A DNA stretch of 64,000 nucleotides from Vespa crabro. Its lineage: Eukaryota > Arthropoda > Insecta > Hymenoptera > Vespidae. A program made the position numbers and the translations under genes. This document shows positions 61,628 to 64,000 of this stretch, piece by piece. The stretch's first letter is position 1. Each line of letters opens with the position of its first letter. The stretch is taken from NCBI RefSeq assembly GCF_910589235.1, contig NC_060963.1, positions 6,047,501-6,111,500 of the forward strand. The letters run 5' to 3'. Below the pieces are notes generated by a model. The model was not told where the DNA came from and ran no database searches. It saw nothing but the letters and a program-made list of their open reading frames with translations.

Positions 61628-64000
61628 GTATAACAACCCCCTCCGTTTGCCACTATTTTTGTCCACGAATGTGATAGCTTAACTACGTACGTGTGTACTT
61701 ATTACAGTTTGTCCTAATACAAGTCCGAGCCGGGCAAGGTCGTTACTGGACCCGTTCTAGGTTTCTCTGCACCTTCTCTCGCTTTTAATTTTCGTGGTAT
61801 TTGAAAAAGATTCCTCCCTTTTCTATTTTCACTCCATAACCTTAAGTGTTTGTCGTTAATTGAGGTAACATTTTTAAAGTTGTCAATATAACTTTTATTT
61901 CGACAGTGATTGAGGGATTTAAGTAAATTGTATTTGGAAAATTCGATAATTATTTTTTCGGTTAGAAAAATTCCAAGGATTCAATGTACCTTGAATGATA
62001 AAAGAATAAACACGTCGATATTTTTCCAAGCTCATAAATCACGAAGTTTATTTATTTTACAACTTCCTATTTAGGATATTAATTTATTATACCTTTTGTT
62101 TATTTTTTTTCTCGAAACTTTCTCCCAGGTATTTGTTCAATCAGGTAGTATCGTTATAATGGAATAAATATAAAATCGGATAATCCCAACTCATTAACTA
62201 TTTAAAATTAAATCAGCGACCTGTTGTTAATGGAATACTTTCTCTATAATTTCACATCTGTATTTATTTATATCTTTGTTATTGTTATATTGTTTTCTTT
62301 CTAATACTATCTATAAGTTTCTACTTAATTGCATTTGTATTTTTATTTTTTTACACTTTAACGTTTAATCAATTTTTACGTTTAATCAATTAATAGTTTT
62401 ATTAATTGTTATTCTCTTTTCCTTTTCATTTATTTATTTTTTTTTTTACAGCTGGCAATTTCTTCTACCTTTTTGCTGTATATGGACATACCCATGGAAA
62501 TTATTTAATTATATATGTGTCTCTCTTTCTAATGCTCTTAATTCAATATAATGCATTTAAGTAAATTTATTCCATTGTTTTTTTATTTTTAAATTTATTA
62601 TAGATCAATATTGTAATTAAAATATAATTGTATTTTGTACTAGCGACGTGATTTGCTTATTACATTGATTCAAAGCAATATGATAGCTTTTATCATTATT
62701 TATTTCAATGAAAGTTATTTAGAATTTGTTTGATAGTTAAAACCAGGAACAGGTATTTATCGCCGTTAAAGGTGATATTGTAACAAAGAATTATGACGTC
62801 TATTTAAAGCTTATTGATTCTACTTCCTTTTCTTTTCTCCTATCTTCGTGAAAAAAAAAAATAACTCGACGATATACTAAACATCAGGATTAAATATAAT
62901 ATACTCAAGATCAAGATTAGATGTATCTATCGTATCGGTGTTACACGTTAGTATGACTTACTTGGACTTAACGATCGATCTTACGATAACATTTTTTGTT
63001 ATTTTTCCTATACTTTCTTCCCTCCTTTTCTATTTATTCTTCTCGTTACAGGATTGGACATATCCATCGATCGTACTATACGTGCGTTGATTGCGGCCGT
63101 GAAAGAACGCGTATTTGCAGTGCGTTCGAACGCGGGTATTTAAATTTTAAATGGCCAACCAAGCTATCGTACCGTTGTATATTGTACGTGCGCGTTACGG
63201 TCAGATAGCTGTAATTCGTTGTACACATCCTCGACGCCTTCGATCCTTTTTGTCGTTTGATTGAATCGAACACTCGACCGGAGTAACTTGTATCTCGTTC
63301 GAATATATACGTACCATACGTATGTACGTACGTACGTTCTCATCGTTGTGTACCTATATTGGACGAACACGCATACATACATACATATACACATACACAT
63401 ACACACACACATATAGACAAATTTATTGATTATCGGACGCACGATTAGATATATAAACCACGTTCTACTGCTCTATTCTTCTTCGTTTGTCACGTTGTTC
63501 GTTGTTTCGAGAAATCAATTTTTCAGACTCGTATCGATACTTTTTCGTGTTCCACGTTAAATTCATAAATCTTCGTACGTGCCGGTGCGATCTATCGGAA
63601 CGATACAGAAAAGATCACTTTCTAGTCGGTCGAATTTTCTATCTCGGAGCTTTTCTCGAAAGGTTACGAAAGGGAGAGGACGATCTCGATGGATCGTCTT
63701 CGAGGGGTTAAAACGTCGATCGGCGGAAGGGATAAAATGGAAAAAGTAAGGGAGGAGAAGGAGAAGGAGGAGAAGGGTGATAGTTGGAAAATGTCGATGA
63801 AATAAACGGAGAGTACTGGATTCGATCGATTTGTTCTTTGGTCTAAGCGCGGCTCAGCGGAGCTTGCTTACGGTTCTGAGTCCTGAGCTCCATCCGGTTA
63901 CATAGCGATTCGTGGCAAACATGTGGTCAGACCGGTTGACTCAGGCAGATTGCTTCGTTTCTCTGTTGCCCATCTCTCTTCACTCTTTCTTCCTCTTCAC

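Larger units (their letters stand above)
59071..64000. other. Probable intron and further regulatory DNA to the window edge
   Basis: No coding gene could be supported. Contains GA, pentanucleotide and CT microsatellites (61436-61490), an 87-bp candidate exon (61541-61627), a CpG-richer stretch at 63050-63350 with ACGT tandem units (about 63320-63340), a CA/TA run near 63380-63415, and a GC-richer final 200 bp that resembles promoter or 5'UTR DNA. Confidence 0.45.

Noticed and set aside
1..64000. tRNA, rRNA, CRISPR array or viral genes
   Set aside because: No cloverleaf with intact boxes, no rRNA motifs, no regularly spaced repeats with unique spacers, and no viral-like coding region could be seen by eye.

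Overview
This window is nuclear DNA from an insect, most likely a hymenopteran (bee, wasp or ant), although species cannot be fixed from sequence alone. The reasons are: very AT-rich DNA, short GT-AG introns, stretches of GA/CT and TA microsatellites, mariner and piggyBac relics, and single-copy animal genes with insect-like structure. There are no bacterial operons, rRNA, tRNA or CRISPR arrays that I can see. I rebuilt exons by hand; in every multi-exon gene called here the splice phases close into one open frame.

Left half (1-33 kb) is gene-dense. In order: the 3' end of the type II regulatory subunit of cAMP-dependent protein kinase (+, 45-1215); about 8 kb of 3'UTR/intergenic DNA; an unrecognised three-exon gene (+, 9222-10573); NME6 nucleoside diphosphate kinase (+, 11886-12604); an enkurin-domain gene of the ENKD1 type (-, 12996-15944) with a piggyBac relic in its last intron; DEPDC5/Iml1, the catalytic GATOR1 subunit that restrains TORC1 (+, 16406-28818, 22 coding exons); and RacGAP1/tumbleweed of the centralspindlin complex (-, 29733-32390). 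NME6 and ENKD1 are tail to tail, ENKD1 and DEPDC5 are head to head over about 460 bp, and DEPDC5 and RacGAP1 are tail to tail.

Right half (33-64 kb) is gene-poor and rich in simple repeats. It holds a complete arrestin-domain (ARRDC/alpha-arrestin) gene (-, 39028-42015), a decayed Mutator-like transposase (46.0-47.0 kb), a possible tiny secreted-peptide gene with a TATA box (48.6-48.8 kb), a small four-exon C2H2 zinc-finger gene (-, 51207-53112), a TTAA-flanked MITE (54.5-54.8 kb), and a GC-richer, 5'UTR-like exon with a strong splice donor at 59070/59071 that probably belongs to a gene continuing to the right of the window.

Points most worth following: two candidate mutually exclusive exons in DEPDC5 with identical phase behaviour; a 76-codon Thr/Ala trinucleotide tract inside the DEPDC5 coding sequence; the unrecognised three-exon gene; the short secreted-peptide candidate; and the series of transposon relics, two of them with preserved TTAA/TIR ends. 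The PKA, DEPDC5 and RacGAP1 genes act in nutrient/cAMP signalling and cytokinesis respectively; I see no evidence that the window is a dedicated co-regulated system.
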